A DNA stretch of 34,028 nt from Planctomycetota bacterium. GTDB taxonomy: Bacteria; Planctomycetota; Uabimicrobiia; Uabimicrobiales; JABWCH01. Each line of letters begins with the position of its first letter. Position 1 is the stretch's first letter. A program made the translations under genes and the position numbers. The stretch covers positions 1 to 34,028 of the forward strand of contig JAKLHB010000007.1 of NCBI GenBank assembly GCA_022710345.1. The letters are read 5' to 3'. Under the pieces are notes generated by a model. The model worked only from the letters and a program-made list of their open reading frames with translations. It made no database searches and was not told where the DNA came from. This document shows positions 7,517 through 15,658 of this stretch, one piece after another.

Positions 7517-9697
7517 ATGAATCCGAATTTTTCACAAATGGAATATCCGCGTGAATCCAAAGGGACTACCATTGATCAATGGCAAGCATTCGCGCAAAAA
7601 ATCCAGGACCAAGAGCATATTAGCTTAACCTGGAATACCAATGAGCAAATCCCTGTGAAGCCTTTGTACACTGCTGAAGACACACAGTCTTGCGAGCATC
7701 TTCAGTATCTTCCAGGATTGCCACCTTTTTTACGTGGTCCTTATGCCTCGATGTATGTGATGCAGCCTTGGACAGTCCGACAATACGCTGGGTTTAGCAC
7801 AGCAGAGGAAAGCAATGCATTCTATCGCCGCAATCTAGCCGGCGGACAAAAAGGGCTTTCTATTGCTTTTGATTTGGCCACACACAGAGGATATGATTCT
7901 GATCATCCTAAAGTTGTTGGTGATGTTGGCAAAGCAGGCGTTGCTGTTAGCTCCATCATGGAAATGAAGATTTTATTTGATCAAATTCCATTGGATAAAA
8001 TTTCTGTCTCCATGACGATGAATGGCGCAGTATTGCCAATCATGGCGTTTTACATTGTGGCAGCAGAGGAACAGGGAGTAAAGTGGTCACAGCTCACAGG
8101 CACCATCCAGAACGATATTTTGAAAGAATATATGGTGCGCAATACCTATATTTATCCACCTACCCCTTCCATGCGAATTGTCTCGGATATTTTTGCCTTT
8201 GCATCCAAGAATATGCCCAAGTTTAACAGCATTAGTATTTCCGGATACCATATGCACGAAGCAGGTGCAACAGCAGATATTGAAATGGCTTACACGTTGG
8301 CGGATGGATTGGAATATATCCGTGCTGGGCTTAAAGCAGGCATTGATATTGACGCATTTGCTCCACGTCTTTCATTCTTCTGGGGTGTAGGCATGAATTA
8401 TTTCATGGAAATTGCAAAAATGCGGGCTGCCCGTGTGCTTTGGGCGAAGTTGGTTCAGCAATTCCATCCAAAAGACTCAAAATCGCTTTCTCTCCGCACG
8501 CATACTCAAACTTCAGGTTGGTCATTGACAGAGCAAGATCCATTCAATAACGTAGCGCGTACTTGCTTGGAAGCTTTGGCTGCTACGCTAGGCCATACTC
8601 AATCCCTGCATACCAATGCCTTGGATGAAGCTTTGGCCTTGCCAACCGATTTCTCGGCAAGAATTGCTCGCAATACTCAATTGTACTTGCAAAATGAAAC
8701 CAGCATTTGCAGAGTTATTGACCCATGGGCTGGGTCCCATTATGTTGAATTCTTGACCAATGAATTGCTCCATCGCAGTTTCAAGCATATCCAAGAAATC
8801 GAAGAATTGGGCGGCATGACCAAGGCATTGGAAACCGGTCTGCCTAAGATGCGCATTGAAGAAGCTGCTGCCAGACGGCAAGCCCGCATTGATTCAGGCA
8901 AGGAAACTATTGTTGGTGTCAACAAATATCGCCTGGAAAAAGAAGAAGCTTTGCAAATCCTAGAAGTGGACAACACCGCAGTCCGAGAGGCTCAAATCAA
9001 ACGTTTGCAAGAGCTCAAGGCTAATCGCGATGAAACCAAAGTCCAGGAATGCCTCCATGCTTTAACAAAAGCTGCTGAAACAGGCAATGGCAATCTTTTG
9101 GAACTCTCGATTTATGCAGCGCGTGCTCGTGCTACATTAGGAGAAATTTCGTCAGCATTAGAAAAAGTTTTTGGAAGGCATCAAGCTGTGATCCGTAGCA
9201 TCAGTGGAGTCTATAGTAGTGAATATAATGAGCCTGAAGTCATTCAAGAAATTCGGGCCATGGCAGATCAGTTTGCTGAAAAAGAAGGCCGCAGGCCACG
9301 CATCTTGGTCGCTAAGATGGGCCAAGATGGCCATGATCGTGGTGCAAAAGTTGTAGCCACTGCGTATGCTGATATGGGCTTTGATGTTGATGTTGGTCCA
9401 TTGTTTCAAACTCCGCAGGAAACCGCACGCCAGGCTGTTGAAAATGACGTGCATATCATTGGGATTAGTTCTCTAGCCGCTGGCCATAAAACCTTGGTAC
9501 CTCAATTAGTTCAATGCCTTAAGGAATTGAAGAGAGAAGATATCATGATTGTGTGTGGTGGTGTGATCCCTGCACAAGATTATGCATTTTTGTATGAACA
9601 TGGCGTTGCAGCTATTTTTGGTCCTGGCACAATTTTGCCCGTTGCAGCCAAAAAGATTTTGATAGAACTCAACCGTAGGCTAGGATACAGCAACTAA
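7517..9697 (+). CDS. mutB: Methylmalonyl-CoA mutase large (alpha) catalytic subunit, MutB type
   Basis: 726 residues, the usual length for the adenosylcobalamin-dependent catalytic subunit. The N-terminal substrate barrel includes [20 protein letters not shown] and [19 protein letters not shown], which are typical of the family, and VGKAGVAV. The C-terminal cobalamin domain starts near residue 595 (RILVAKMG) and keeps the base-off ligand motif DGHDRG near 602-607, followed by [22 protein letters not shown] and CGGVIP. It forms a heterodimer with MutA just upstream. The ATG at 7517 has no ribosome site of its own at normal spacing; a second in-frame ATG at 7538 is possible. A large inverted repeat follows the gene. 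Confidence 0.96.
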   Translation: MNPNFSQMEYPRESKGTTIDQWQAFAQKIQDQEHISLTWNTNEQIPVKPLYTAEDTQSCEHLQYLPGLPPFLRGPYASMYVMQPWTVRQYAGFSTAEESNAFYRRNLAGGQKGLSIAFDLATHRGYDSDHPKVVGDVGKAGVAVSSIMEMKILFDQIPLDKISVSMTMNGAVLPIMAFYIVAAEEQGVKWSQLTGTIQNDILKEYMVRNTYIYPPTPSMRIVSDIFAFASKNMPKFNSISISGYHMHEAGATADIEMAYTLADGLEYIRAGLKAGIDIDAFAPRLSFFWGVGMNYFMEIAKMRAARVLWAKLVQQFHPKDSKSLSLRTHTQTSGWSLTEQDPFNNVARTCLEALAATLGHTQSLHTNALDEALALPTDFSARIARNTQLYLQNETSICRVIDPWAGSHYVEFLTNELLHRSFKHIQEIEELGGMTKALETGLPKMRIEEAAARRQARIDSGKETIVGVNKYRLEKEEALQILEVDNTAVREAQIKRLQELKANRDETKVQECLHALTKAAETGNGNLLELSIYAARARATLGEISSALEKVFGRHQAVIRSISGVYSSEYNEPEVIQEIRAMADQFAEKEGRRPRILVAKMGQDGHDRGAKVVATAYADMGFDVDVGPLFQTPQETARQAVENDVHIIGISSLAAGHKTLVPQLVQCLKELKREDIMIVCGGVIPAQDYAFLYEHGVAAIFGPGTILPVAAKKILIELNRRLGYSN

Positions 9698-9770
9698 GCA
9701 AGCGTCTGGTTTATAAGGCCCAGAATTCAGTAGTCAATCAACTAAGTTTTCTTACATCTCATCGTGAGTG

Positions 9771-9857
9771 TCATACGTTGTGAAGCTAAGCGATAACATT
9801 ACGATTCTTTTGAAAGAATTATCTGTAAAAATGTTATCGCTAACTTAACACGTATGA
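9771..9857 (+). terminator. Large imperfect inverted repeat downstream of mutB
   Basis: Left arm 9771-9800 and right arm 9830-9857 pair with an 11-bp perfect core (GCGATAACATT against AATGTTATCGC) and an 8-bp perfect outer end (TCATACGT against ACGTATGA), with small bulges between. Between the arms is a second hairpin, ATTCTTT/AAAGAAT at 9804-9810/9813-9819. It could end the mut transcript or be part of a leader. There is no obvious T-run after the right arm. Confidence 0.6.
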
Positions 9858-9896
9858 TGTCATCGTGAGCGTGAGTAATTTGTAAGGAGACAAACG

Positions 9897-9932
9897 ATGC
9901 AACACAACCATAAAAAACTAGATGTAATGTAA
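9897..9932 (+). CDS. Possible 11-residue leader peptide upstream of mcsA-mcsB-hisS
   Basis: ATG at 9897 follows AAGGAG (9884-9889) with seven bases between, a textbook ribosome site. The frame encodes MQHNHKKLDVM and stops at TAA 9930-9932. It lies inside the 71-base loop of the inverted repeat 9864-9876/9948-9960. It contains two His codons among 11, which is suggestive because hisS is the third gene downstream, but far from the His runs of classical attenuators. Whether it is translated cannot be judged from sequence. Confidence 0.35.
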   Translation: MQHNHKKLDVM

Positions 9933-10039
9933 TTTTATGTCACGCACACTCACGCTCACGGCAACGGCTGCGACTACGTTTTTTCAAAGAACTTTTGAAC
10001 ACATATCTAGCATGAGTGGTGCAGGATAGGAGGCCAATT

Positions 10040-10576
10040 ATGTTGTGCGAAAAATGTCATCAAAACGAAGCCCTTGTTTTTTTTAGCGAAGTCAAAAACC
10101 ATCAAAAGCAAAACCACGCGCTTTGTTCAGAATGTGCAAAAGCTTGCAGTGCCTATATCCAGGACCCACAATTTTCTTACCCACTTTCATTTCAAGAATT
10201 GTTAAGCCAATTAGTTTCTTCGTTAGCGCAACATCCAGGCCCTGAAGCCGTGCAAACACAGAACCCTAAATGTGATTTTTGTGGCATGACATACCATGAA
10301 TTTCGGCAAGAAGGGAGATTTGGCTGTAGCAAAGATTATGATTTATTTGAGCCATTCTTAGAAAAAGCTTTCATGGCCATACATGGTGCAACCAAACATT
10401 CTGGTAAAAAGCCAAAAGGCGGCGATAGAATGGAGAAAAAGGTTGAACCTATAGACAGACTTGCAAAACTACACAAAGAACTTCAGGAGGCCATTGAGCA
10501 GGAATGGTATGAACAGGCTGCTATCATTTCTCGAGAGATCAAAAAATTAGAAGGACAACAGCATGGAATTGAATAA
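10040..10576 (+). CDS. mcsA: McsA-like zinc-binding activator of protein arginine kinase (UVR motif protein)
   Basis: 178 residues from the ATG at 10040, which follows AGGAGG at 10028-10033; the longer frame from GTG 10016 would run through that ribosome site. The N-terminal half has paired CxxC-type zinc motifs: CEKC at residues 3-6, CSEC and a following Cys, then CDFCGMTY near 82. The C-terminus (about 137-172) is a UVR helical hairpin (DRLAKLHKELQEAIEQEWYEQAA...), as in UvrB/UvrC and McsA. In Bacillus, McsA activates the arginine kinase McsB and helps deliver proteins to ClpC. The stop overlaps the start of mcsB by 14 bases, so the two are translationally coupled. No ctsR or clpC is adjacent in the window. 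Confidence 0.92.
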   Translation: MLCEKCHQNEALVFFSEVKNHQKQNHALCSECAKACSAYIQDPQFSYPLSFQELLSQLVSSLAQHPGPEAVQTQNPKCDFCGMTYHEFRQEGRFGCSKDYDLFEPFLEKAFMAIHGATKHSGKKPKGGDRMEKKVEPIDRLAKLHKELQEAIEQEWYEQAAIISREIKKLEGQQHGIE

Positions 10577-11612
10577 AGATATGCTGGATAGTAACTGGGC
10601 ATGGTTTCCATCCGAAGGGCAGGACTTAGATGTAGTGATCTCTAGCAGAATTCGTCTGGCTCGAAATCTGGCCAATTTCCCATTTTCATCCAAGGCTACA
10701 CCTGAGCAAAAAGAAAACACAGAAGCCTATATCTTAGGAAATTTTGCAAAAGCCAAGCTTTTCCAAGATTATACTCACCTCAATTTAGCATCCTTAGATC
10801 AAAATGAAATTGCTCTTTTGGTGGAGCAGCATTTGATTAGCCGAGACCATGCCCAAGGGCAGGGAAGCCGGTCTGTGCTCATCAAGCAAGACCAAACCAT
10901 TTCAGTGATGATCAATGAAGAAGATCATATAAGGATGCAAATACTTGGGCCAGGGTTGCAATTGAGCAATTTATACAACACCATCAATGCTTTGGATGAT
11001 GATATTGACAAGCATGTACCTTATGCATTTCATCCAAAGTTTGGCTATCTCACCGCATGCCCAACAAATGCTGGCACAGGACTTAGAGTCTCTGTGATGT
11101 TTCATCTACCGAGCCTTACGATCACCAAGCAAATGGATAAAATTTATCAAAATTTGATCAAAAAACGGCTTAGCTTGCGTGGTTTCTATGGCGAAGGAAC
11201 AAGCGCTCTTGGTGATTTTTACCAATTGTCCAACCAAATTAGCATGGGCAAAACTGAAGCCCAGCTCATTCAAATGCTAGAAGCTGTTGTGCCACAGATT
11301 ATGGATTATGAACGAAAAGTGCGAGAGAACTTGATTTCTCATAATGCTAAAAGTACTAACGAATTAGTGCAAAAAGCATGGGCAACCTTACGGTCAGGAG
11401 AAAGTATTTCTTCAGAAAAAAGTATGTGCTTTTTGTCCCATATTCGATTAGGGATTTACCTCGACATCATAAAAAGCGATATGCTACCACTGATTCATCG
11501 GCTATTTGTGCTGGTACAACCTGCACATTTGCAAAAGATATATAAAGGCGCTTTTCCACCAGAAGAGCGCGATCAACTTCGAGGAAAACTCATCAAAAAA
11601 TTGTTGCAATAG
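10563..11612 (+). CDS. mcsB: Protein-arginine kinase McsB
   Basis: 349 residues, close to the roughly 350-360 of the family. It phosphorylates arginine side chains of client proteins, marking them for ClpCP in Firmicutes. Phosphagen-kinase signatures are present: SSRIRLARNL (27-36) for ATP phosphate binding, NEEDH (118-122), CPTNAGTGLR with the reactive Cys at 166, and RGFYGEGTSALGDFYQLSNQ (206-225). Near the C-terminus RDQLRG (336-341) corresponds to the RDxxRA phosphoarginine-binding element, with Gly replacing Ala. AAGGA lies a few bases before the ATG, inside mcsA. Coupling with mcsA and proximity to hisS point to a proteostasis and translation unit. Confidence 0.95.
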   Translation: MELNKDMLDSNWAWFPSEGQDLDVVISSRIRLARNLANFPFSSKATPEQKENTEAYILGNFAKAKLFQDYTHLNLASLDQNEIALLVEQHLISRDHAQGQGSRSVLIKQDQTISVMINEEDHIRMQILGPGLQLSNLYNTINALDDDIDKHVPYAFHPKFGYLTACPTNAGTGLRVSVMFHLPSLTITKQMDKIYQNLIKKRLSLRGFYGEGTSALGDFYQLSNQISMGKTEAQLIQMLEAVVPQIMDYERKVRENLISHNAKSTNELVQKAWATLRSGESISSEKSMCFLSHIRLGIYLDIIKSDMLPLIHRLFVLVQPAHLQKIYKGAFPPEERDQLRGKLIKKLLQ

Positions 11613-11631
11613 TTTTATCAAGGAATTTTGA

Positions 11632-13116
11632 ATGGAAAATTCAACATCACTGTGCAGTCCAAGAATGCTCAAGGGATTTCGAGATACATTTACCCAAGAA
11701 TATTTGGCTAGACGTTGGCTTGTGAACAATGTGCAAAAAGTCTATGAACGTTATGGATTTGCACCTATCGAAACTCCTGCGTTAGAATATGTGGATGTTT
11801 TAGGCAAATATTTACCAGAGTGCGATACTGCAGAAGAAGGCATTTTTTCGTTTCGAGACTTAGATCGGGAATGGATTGCGTTACGGTATGACCTCACTGC
11901 TGCTTTAGCTCGCCTGGTCGCTTTATATCCAGAGCTGCCTAAGCCATTCCGCAGGTATCAACTTGGCCTTGTATGGCGCGATGAAAAGCCTGGCCTTGCA
12001 CGATTTCGAGAATTTTATCAATTGGATATTGATACTGTTGGCTGTGCTTCCATGCAAGCAGATGCAGAAGTTTGTGCTGTGATTTGCGATGCTTTGACTA
12101 GCTTAGGCTTTGTGGTCGGTGAATACCAGGTCAAAGTGAGCAATCGTAAAATACTCAACGGAGTATTGGAAAAAGCAGGAATTGACTCATTGGATAGCAA
12201 AGGCAACTTAACTGAGATTGGGCTGACTGCATTGAGGGCAATAGATAAGCTCGATCGAATTGGCCTGCGTGGAGTCATGGAACTATTAGGACCTGGCCGT
12301 AAAGATGAATCCGGCGATTTTACGAAAGGTGCTGGATTGAATTCCGACCAAATTATATGGATTGAAAAATTCTTGCAAATCCAAGCCAAATCCAGAGAAC
12401 AATTTTGCAAAGAATTGGATGCCTTAGTTGGCAGCACAGTGATTGGTAAACAAGGCATTGATGAATTGCTGCAAATTGACCAATTCTTGAGTGCAGTAGG
12501 CTATACCAATAGCCAAGTTGTGTTTGATCCAACCATTGTGAGAGGGTTGAGTTATTATACTGGCCCAGTTTTTGAAACAGTCTTAACTATCCCATACCAC
12601 GATGAACATGGCAACGAACGCCACTTTGGGTCTATTTTTAGCGGTGGTAGATATGATGGATTGGTAGAACGATTTTTGGGCTATAAAGTCCCTGCAACTG
12701 GAGCTTCGATTGGTGTAGATCGCCTCTTAGAGGCTATGAAATGCTTAGGTCGCATCAACATGCCTAAAGCAACCGCGCAAGTTTTGATTACTTCCATGGA
12801 TTCGCAACTCATGCCTGAGTATCAAAAATTGGCCTTTGAACTACGGAGAGCCGGAATTTGTACAGAGCTATTCATGGAAAAAGCTGGGCTTAAAAAGCAA
12901 CTAAAATATGCAGATCAATGGGACATTCCTTTGGCTATTATTGTTGGAAGTAATGAAGTTAGCCAACATAAGGTTACAATCAAAGACCTTAGGAAAGGCC
13001 GAGAGCTAGCTTCAGAAATCAAAGATCGAGATGAATGGCGAAGAAGTCAGCCTGCTCAAGTCATTGTTGACCGAGAAGCTTTGATTTCTACTGTACAACA
13101 AATGCTGGCGAACTAA
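11632..13116 (+). CDS. hisS: Histidine--tRNA ligase, class II, long form
   Basis: 494 residues, about 70 longer than the E. coli enzyme. It charges tRNA-His. Class II motif 2 is seen as FRRYQLGLVWRDEKPGLARFREF near 106-128, the histidine-binding HisA segment as RGLSYYTGPVFE near 304, and motif 3 as GASIGVDRLLEAM near 356. A C-terminal anticodon-binding domain follows (VLITSMDS, then LKKQLKYADQWDIPLAIIVG). The motif 2 loop lacks the PQxGR pattern of common bacterial HisRS and instead resembles the alphaproteobacterial type, with EKPGxxRFR. AAGGA lies about 8 bases before the ATG. The gene follows mcsB by 19 bases. Confidence 0.95.
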   Translation: MENSTSLCSPRMLKGFRDTFTQEYLARRWLVNNVQKVYERYGFAPIETPALEYVDVLGKYLPECDTAEEGIFSFRDLDREWIALRYDLTAALARLVALYPELPKPFRRYQLGLVWRDEKPGLARFREFYQLDIDTVGCASMQADAEVCAVICDALTSLGFVVGEYQVKVSNRKILNGVLEKAGIDSLDSKGNLTEIGLTALRAIDKLDRIGLRGVMELLGPGRKDESGDFTKGAGLNSDQIIWIEKFLQIQAKSREQFCKELDALVGSTVIGKQGIDELLQIDQFLSAVGYTNSQVVFDPTIVRGLSYYTGPVFETVLTIPYHDEHGNERHFGSIFSGGRYDGLVERFLGYKVPATGASIGVDRLLEAMKCLGRINMPKATAQVLITSMDSQLMPEYQKLAFELRRAGICTELFMEKAGLKKQLKYADQWDIPLAIIVGSNEVSQHKVTIKDLRKGRELASEIKDRDEWRRSQPAQVIVDREALISTVQQMLAN

Positions 13117-13435
13117 TCAATGAAGCTCATTTAGATAACCTCTAAAGATTTGTGCTGATTCCACCTGTGCCAATGCAGCAGCGCCCCCCAAAAACATCCA
13201 AAGGCAATGGACTTGTTTTGCTTGGTTGCTTTGCAGGCCAGAAAGCGAGCGACAACGTCTGCTGCAATTGGCAGAATGGAGCAATTTTTTTTAAGCTGTC
13301 AATATTTTTTAAAGCTGTTGTTCTTTTCAGATTTTTGTCTTGACGTATGATCATGGTTTTGATATTCTGAAAGTTTTGCAATTGCCACTAATTTTGAAAA
13401 ATTTATTCTTCAGCATTCTACTAAGGCAAAAAGAT
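13117..13435. other. Spacer between hisS and the envelope operon
   Basis: No supported gene. A small hairpin (13130-13135/13141-13146, TTTAGA/TCTAAA) follows hisS, and the operon promoter is at 13340-13368. Two imperfect T-rich copies of a segment ending AAGCTGT lie around 13285-13320. Confidence 0.5.
13340..13368 (+). promoter_or_regulatory. Sigma70-type promoter of the envelope/MoxR operon
   Basis: TTGACG at 13340-13345 and TATTCT at 13363-13368 are separated by exactly 17 bases, five of six and four of six matches to consensus. Transcription would start near 13375, giving about a 60-base leader before the ATG at 13436. The -35 box is also the TTG that opens the longest frame, which argues against using that TTG as the start codon. 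Confidence 0.65.
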
Positions 13436-14797
13436 ATGTTCCATATTCTGAGAATAGGAGTTTCGACTCCTTCGTTATTTTTGTTTTTCAGTGAATCTGT
13501 CTTGATTTATTTGAGCCTGATTGTGGCTGCTTTTCTAAGAAATTTTATTGCAACTGGCGATGCGATGATGTTTGAACATCTGCTTCCCAAGGCATTGATT
13601 GTGGTCTTCACCATCAATATTTCTTTGTATTATTTGGATGGATACAGCGGTTACTTCTATGCCCGGCATAGGGAGCTATTGTTTTTCTGGGTTATTTTGC
13701 AAGCCGTTGCATTGAGCTATATTGTGCTTAGTATTTTTTATTATATTTTCCCAAATTTTTATATTGGACGCGGAATTCTTTTCATCCATTTTTGGGTAGT
13801 CACTGTATTTTTATATGCATGGCGTATTATTTTTAATTGGTTATTCCCGAAAATTGAGGTCTTAAATCGGCGTGCGGTAATTATTGGCGATGATGTATTT
13901 GCCCAAAATCTGCATGCTGAAATTCTAAAACACGACTACTCAGGATTTTCAGTTTTCCCAATGAAAGTTCCTCCGCAGGAAAATCCAGTGGAAGATATGA
14001 TTGCTTTTTTCCAAGAAAAAAGCATTCACCTGATCATTGTCACAAAAGACACACTAGACAAACTGCCATTAGAATTTCTCTGGCAATGCCATTTACGAGG
14101 CTACCAAATTTTAGATGGTCTTTCTTTTTATGCTTGGATTACTGGCAAAGTGCTTTATGAGGAACTGAAGCCCAACCAAATCTTATTTGTCTATGCCCCT
14201 GCGAATCTTTATATCACTCGTTTTGTCAAGCGTTGTATGGATATTGTGTTCTGTTTTTTGGGGGTCTTAATTACATTGCCTGTGCAGATCATGATTGGTA
14301 TTTTAATTAAGCTGACTTCCAAAGGCCCGATTTTCTATACTCAAGAACGCACTGGGCTCTATGAAAAACCGTTTATCATCTATAAATATCGCACCATGAG
14401 CATAGATGCTGAAAAAACAGGCCCACAACAGGCACAAGATAAAGACCCTAGAGTGACATTTGTTGGCAAATATCTTCGCAAGACCCGGCTTGATGAGCTG
14501 CCACAGCTTTTCAATATTCTGCGAGGCCAAATGAGTTTGATTGGACCAAGACCAGAACGACCTCATTTTACGAATATGTATAAGGAAAAAATTCCTTATT
14601 ATTTTTTACGACATGCGGTCAAACCAGGTCTGACAGGCTGGGCGCAAGTGAAGCATGAATACACCAATGATTTGGAAGGTACATGCGAAAAATTTCGCCA
14701 TGATTTATACTACATCAAGTATTTCTCCATTAGTTTAGATATTTTAATTTTAATTAAGACCATCAAAGTTATTTTGACAGGAGCAGGAGCAAAGTGA
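13436..14797 (+). CDS. Exosortase-system-associated sugar transferase (undecaprenyl-phosphate glycosyl-1-phosphate transferase)
   Basis: 453 residues from the ATG at 13436. It starts a polysaccharide repeat unit by moving a sugar-1-phosphate onto undecaprenyl phosphate in the inner membrane. The N-terminal half has four or five membrane helices and a small nucleotide-binding-like region ([10 protein letters not shown]). The catalytic bacterial sugar transferase domain starts near residue 262 ([10 protein letters not shown] with the next helix). It carries KYRTM near 317, [12 protein letters not shown] near 348, LIGPRPERP near 370 and [10 protein letters not shown]. The whole layout matches the PEP-CTERM/exosortase-associated type (EpsB-like). 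It is the first gene of a packed operon; its TGA overlaps the GTG of the next gene. Confidence 0.9.
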   Translation: MFHILRIGVSTPSLFLFFSESVLIYLSLIVAAFLRNFIATGDAMMFEHLLPKALIVVFTINISLYYLDGYSGYFYARHRELLFFWVILQAVALSYIVLSIFYYIFPNFYIGRGILFIHFWVVTVFLYAWRIIFNWLFPKIEVLNRRAVIIGDDVFAQNLHAEILKHDYSGFSVFPMKVPPQENPVEDMIAFFQEKSIHLIIVTKDTLDKLPLEFLWQCHLRGYQILDGLSFYAWITGKVLYEELKPNQILFVYAPANLYITRFVKRCMDIVFCFLGVLITLPVQIMIGILIKLTSKGPIFYTQERTGLYEKPFIIYKYRTMSIDAEKTGPQQAQDKDPRVTFVGKYLRKTRLDELPQLFNILRGQMSLIGPRPERPHFTNMYKEKIPYYFLRHAVKPGLTGWAQVKHEYTNDLEGTCEKFRHDLYYIKYFSISLDILILIKTIKVILTGAGAK

Positions 14798-15639
14798 ACC
14801 AAATTCAGAATGGCTTAAGTGTTGACGTGGAAGATTATTTCCACGTCAGCAATTTTGCTAGTGTTATTCCGCAAGCAAGTTGGGAAAAATTCCCTCAGCG
14901 GGTAGAGCAAAACACTGCTTTTCTGCTGCAATTATTTGCAGAAAAGCAAGTGAAAGCAACTTTTTTTATATTGGGCTGGGTAGCAAAAAAATACCCAGGA
15001 CTAGTCAAAAAGATTCAGACTCAAGGCCATGAAATTGGCTGCCATAGCGCAGAGCATCGTTTGATCTATGACCAAACGCCTGCCGAGTTTCAAGCTGATG
15101 TGCATCAGGCCAAAGCTGCCTTAGAAGACATCATTGGGCAGCCAGTGTATGGCTACAGAGCACCCAGTTATTCGATTACAAAAGATTCACTATGGGCATT
15201 GGATATTTTAATTCAAGAAGGCTTTGCGTATGACTCCAGCATTTTTCCAGTCCGGCATCATCGCTATGGCATCCTAGATGCCCCTAGGCATGCTCATTGG
15301 ATCACTAGGCCAGTGGGCCGCATTATGGAGTTTCCGCCTGCTACCTGGAAACTTGGAAAAATGCAGCTTCCCATTGCTGGAGGAGGATATTTCCGTCTGT
15401 ATCCATACTGGATCACGCGCAAAGGCTTGCGAAAGACAAATCAAGAAGGTCACTCATTTGTATTTTATCTACATCCTTGGGAAATAGACCCCCAGCAGCC
15501 TCGGATTAAACAAGCTAGCTTTTTCAGTAAATTTCGTCATTATGTAGGGCTTGGATCAACAGCCGCAAAACTGCGGCATTTAACTCAAGACTTTGCTTTT
15601 ACAAATTTATACAGCTTGATTCCTACAATATCTAGCTAA
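14794..15639 (+). CDS. Polysaccharide deacetylase, exosortase A (XrtA/PEP-CTERM) system type
   Basis: 281 residues starting at GTG 14794, overlapping the previous stop by 4 bases, with GGAG ahead of it. Polysaccharide deacetylases of the carbohydrate esterase 4 fold remove N-acetyl groups using a metal. The catalytic motifs are visible: SVDVEDYFH at 9-17, the metal-binding HSAEH at 84-88, GYRAPSYSIT around 120-129, and the late LHPWEIDP near 225. The C-terminal region fits the DUF3473 extension seen in the exosortase-associated group. The start lacks a signal peptide, as is usual there. It sits between a sugar transferase and a FemAB-like gene, which is the standard trio of exosortase-linked exopolysaccharide clusters. 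Confidence 0.9.
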   Translation: MNQIQNGLSVDVEDYFHVSNFASVIPQASWEKFPQRVEQNTAFLLQLFAEKQVKATFFILGWVAKKYPGLVKKIQTQGHEIGCHSAEHRLIYDQTPAEFQADVHQAKAALEDIIGQPVYGYRAPSYSITKDSLWALDILIQEGFAYDSSIFPVRHHRYGILDAPRHAHWITRPVGRIMEFPPATWKLGKMQLPIAGGGYFRLYPYWITRKGLRKTNQEGHSFVFYLHPWEIDPQQPRIKQASFFSKFRHYVGLGSTAAKLRHLTQDFAFTNLYSLIPTISS

Positions 15640-15658
15640 GACGCGAAGGAATTTTGAT

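Larger units (their letters stand above)
9698..10039. other. Structured spacer between mutB and mcsA
   Basis: The 342 bases hold an imperfect inverted repeat (9771-9857) with a nested hairpin, and a second long-range inverted repeat (9864-9876/9948-9960). An 11-codon mini-ORF sits inside the loop of the second, and a T6 run lies at 9979-9984. CGTGAGTG at 9763-9770 can also pair with CACTCACG at 9947-9954, so alternative folds compete. The mcsA ribosome site AGGAGG is at 10028-10033. Confidence 0.55.

Noticed and set aside
13340-13435. Longer sugar transferase start at a TTG
   Set aside because: That TTG is part of a likely -35 box, and the family begins close to the ATG at 13436.
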